Origin: Streptomyces sp. KMM 9044
Lineage (GTDB): Bacteria; Actinomycetota; Actinomycetes; Streptomycetales; Streptomycetaceae
Direction of reading: 5' to 3'
DNA: 64,000 nt
Assembly (NCBI RefSeq): GCF_024701375.2
Contig: NZ_CP113910.1
Location: 558,001-622,000, forward strand
Part shown: one piece after another, positions 63,751 to 64,000 of the stretch
Numbering within the stretch: position 1 is the stretch's first letter
Layout: the number at the start of each line of letters is the position of its first letter
Notes under the pieces: generated by a model
What the model was told of the DNA's origin: nothing
The model's input: only the letters and a program-made list of their open reading frames with translations
Database searches by the model: none
Position numbers and translations under genes: made by a program

Positions 63751-64000
63751 ACCCTGCCGGGAGTTTCCCGTCTGCCGTGCGGCGTCCGGCACGGCACCTC
63801 CCGGAGGGCCCTGCGGCACAGGGCGTCCGCCCGGCGGGTGGTCTCCGGGAGGCGGTGGGCGGGAGTCAGCGCGAGGGTGTGGGCGCAGGCGTTGGCGAGG
63901 CCGGCGCGATGGCCGGCCGAGCCGCAGACCGGTTTGACGAAGTCCCGGGTGCGCAGGGCCCGGCCGACCTCCTTGATGCCCGCGAGCAGCGGGGCCGTAC
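63747..64000 (-). CDS. C-terminal part of an unidentified protein
   Basis: A minus-strand frame enters from the window end (first whole codon at 63998) and stops with TAA at 63747-63749, giving 83 residues. Third positions are nearly all G or C. The visible part reads LLAGIKEVGRALRTRDFVKP, VCGSAGHRAGLANACAHTLA, then a basic tail. I do not recognise a family. Confidence 0.5.
   Translation of the reverse strand, partial: TAPLLAGIKEVGRALRTRDFVKPVCGSAGHRAGLANACAHTLALTPAHRLPETTRRADALCRRALREVPCRTPHGRRETPGRV

Overview
The window is about 72% GC. Its genes show strong G/C third-position bias, many GTG and occasional TTG starts, and dense four-base start/stop overlaps. It carries Streptomyces hallmarks: a conservon (cvn) operon, a hopanoid operon, a GPP34 protein, DUF574-type methyltransferase and a cell-wall hydrolase behind a c-di-AMP riboswitch. 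I read it as Streptomyces chromosome. From memory the order resembles the S. coelicolor SCO6730-SCO6800 region, but that was not checked. Most genes are ordinary and intact. The unusual material is in decayed genes, repeats and two large minus-strand operons.

Left part (1-10 kb): the end of a lipid-kinase gene, a TSUP exporter, a frameshifted dps, a SAM methyltransferase, a Nudix-like gene behind a probable leaderless promoter, a GPP34 gene, and a tRNA-Pro(GGG) beside a worn-out integrase. Then come a YjbR gene, a frameshifted membrane-protein gene, and a tdh-kbl-lysR threonine-to-glycine operon with an eight-copy pentamer repeat before kbl. At 9.7-14.1 kb lies a conservon (sensor kinase, roadblock protein, DUF742 protein, small GTPase) followed by a GAF gene. 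At 14.9-19.8 kb are an MBL-fold hydrolase, an SGNH hydrolase, a LysM/M23 endopeptidase with its c-di-AMP riboswitch, and a tyrosine phosphatase.

Centre (19.8-39.3 kb, all minus strand): first the hopanoid operon, in transcription order hpnC, hpnD, hpnE, a prenyl synthase, shc, hpnG, hpnH, remnants of ispG and dxs, hpnO, then an XRE-cupin regulator and a DUF6126 small protein. It builds squalene from farnesyl diphosphate, cyclises it and adds the C35 side chain. Its dedicated isoprenoid-supply genes ispG and dxs have been reduced to a fused remnant by deletion. Upstream is a second operon of seven genes: CDP-alcohol transferase with DUF5941, cytidylyltransferase, glycerol-1-phosphate dehydrogenase, a second CDP-alcohol transferase, glycosyltransferase, ABC permease and ABC ATPase. 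Together these look like a pathway that makes and exports an uncharacterised phosphodiester-linked envelope molecule.

Right part (40-64 kb): a CDF metal exporter, idi, an RsbW-like kinase, an HdeD-like membrane protein, an enoyl-CoA hydratase, a 42-residue protein, and decayed TnsA/TnsB-like transposon remains. Next are tex, an ABC-F ATPase, an unknown cysteine-cluster protein, a frameshifted D-amino-acid oxidase, an internally deleted IS1380-type transposase beside an eleven-copy 7-bp repeat, a BCCT transporter and a secreted S15 peptidase. The window ends with a MerR regulator, a beta-oxidation operon (CoA-transferase, thiolase, multifunctional enzyme), a small conserved protein, and a gene cut by the window end.

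Three genes (dps, a membrane protein, dao) are broken by single-base indels, at least two of them in or beside short homopolymers, so sequencing error must be weighed against real pseudogene formation.
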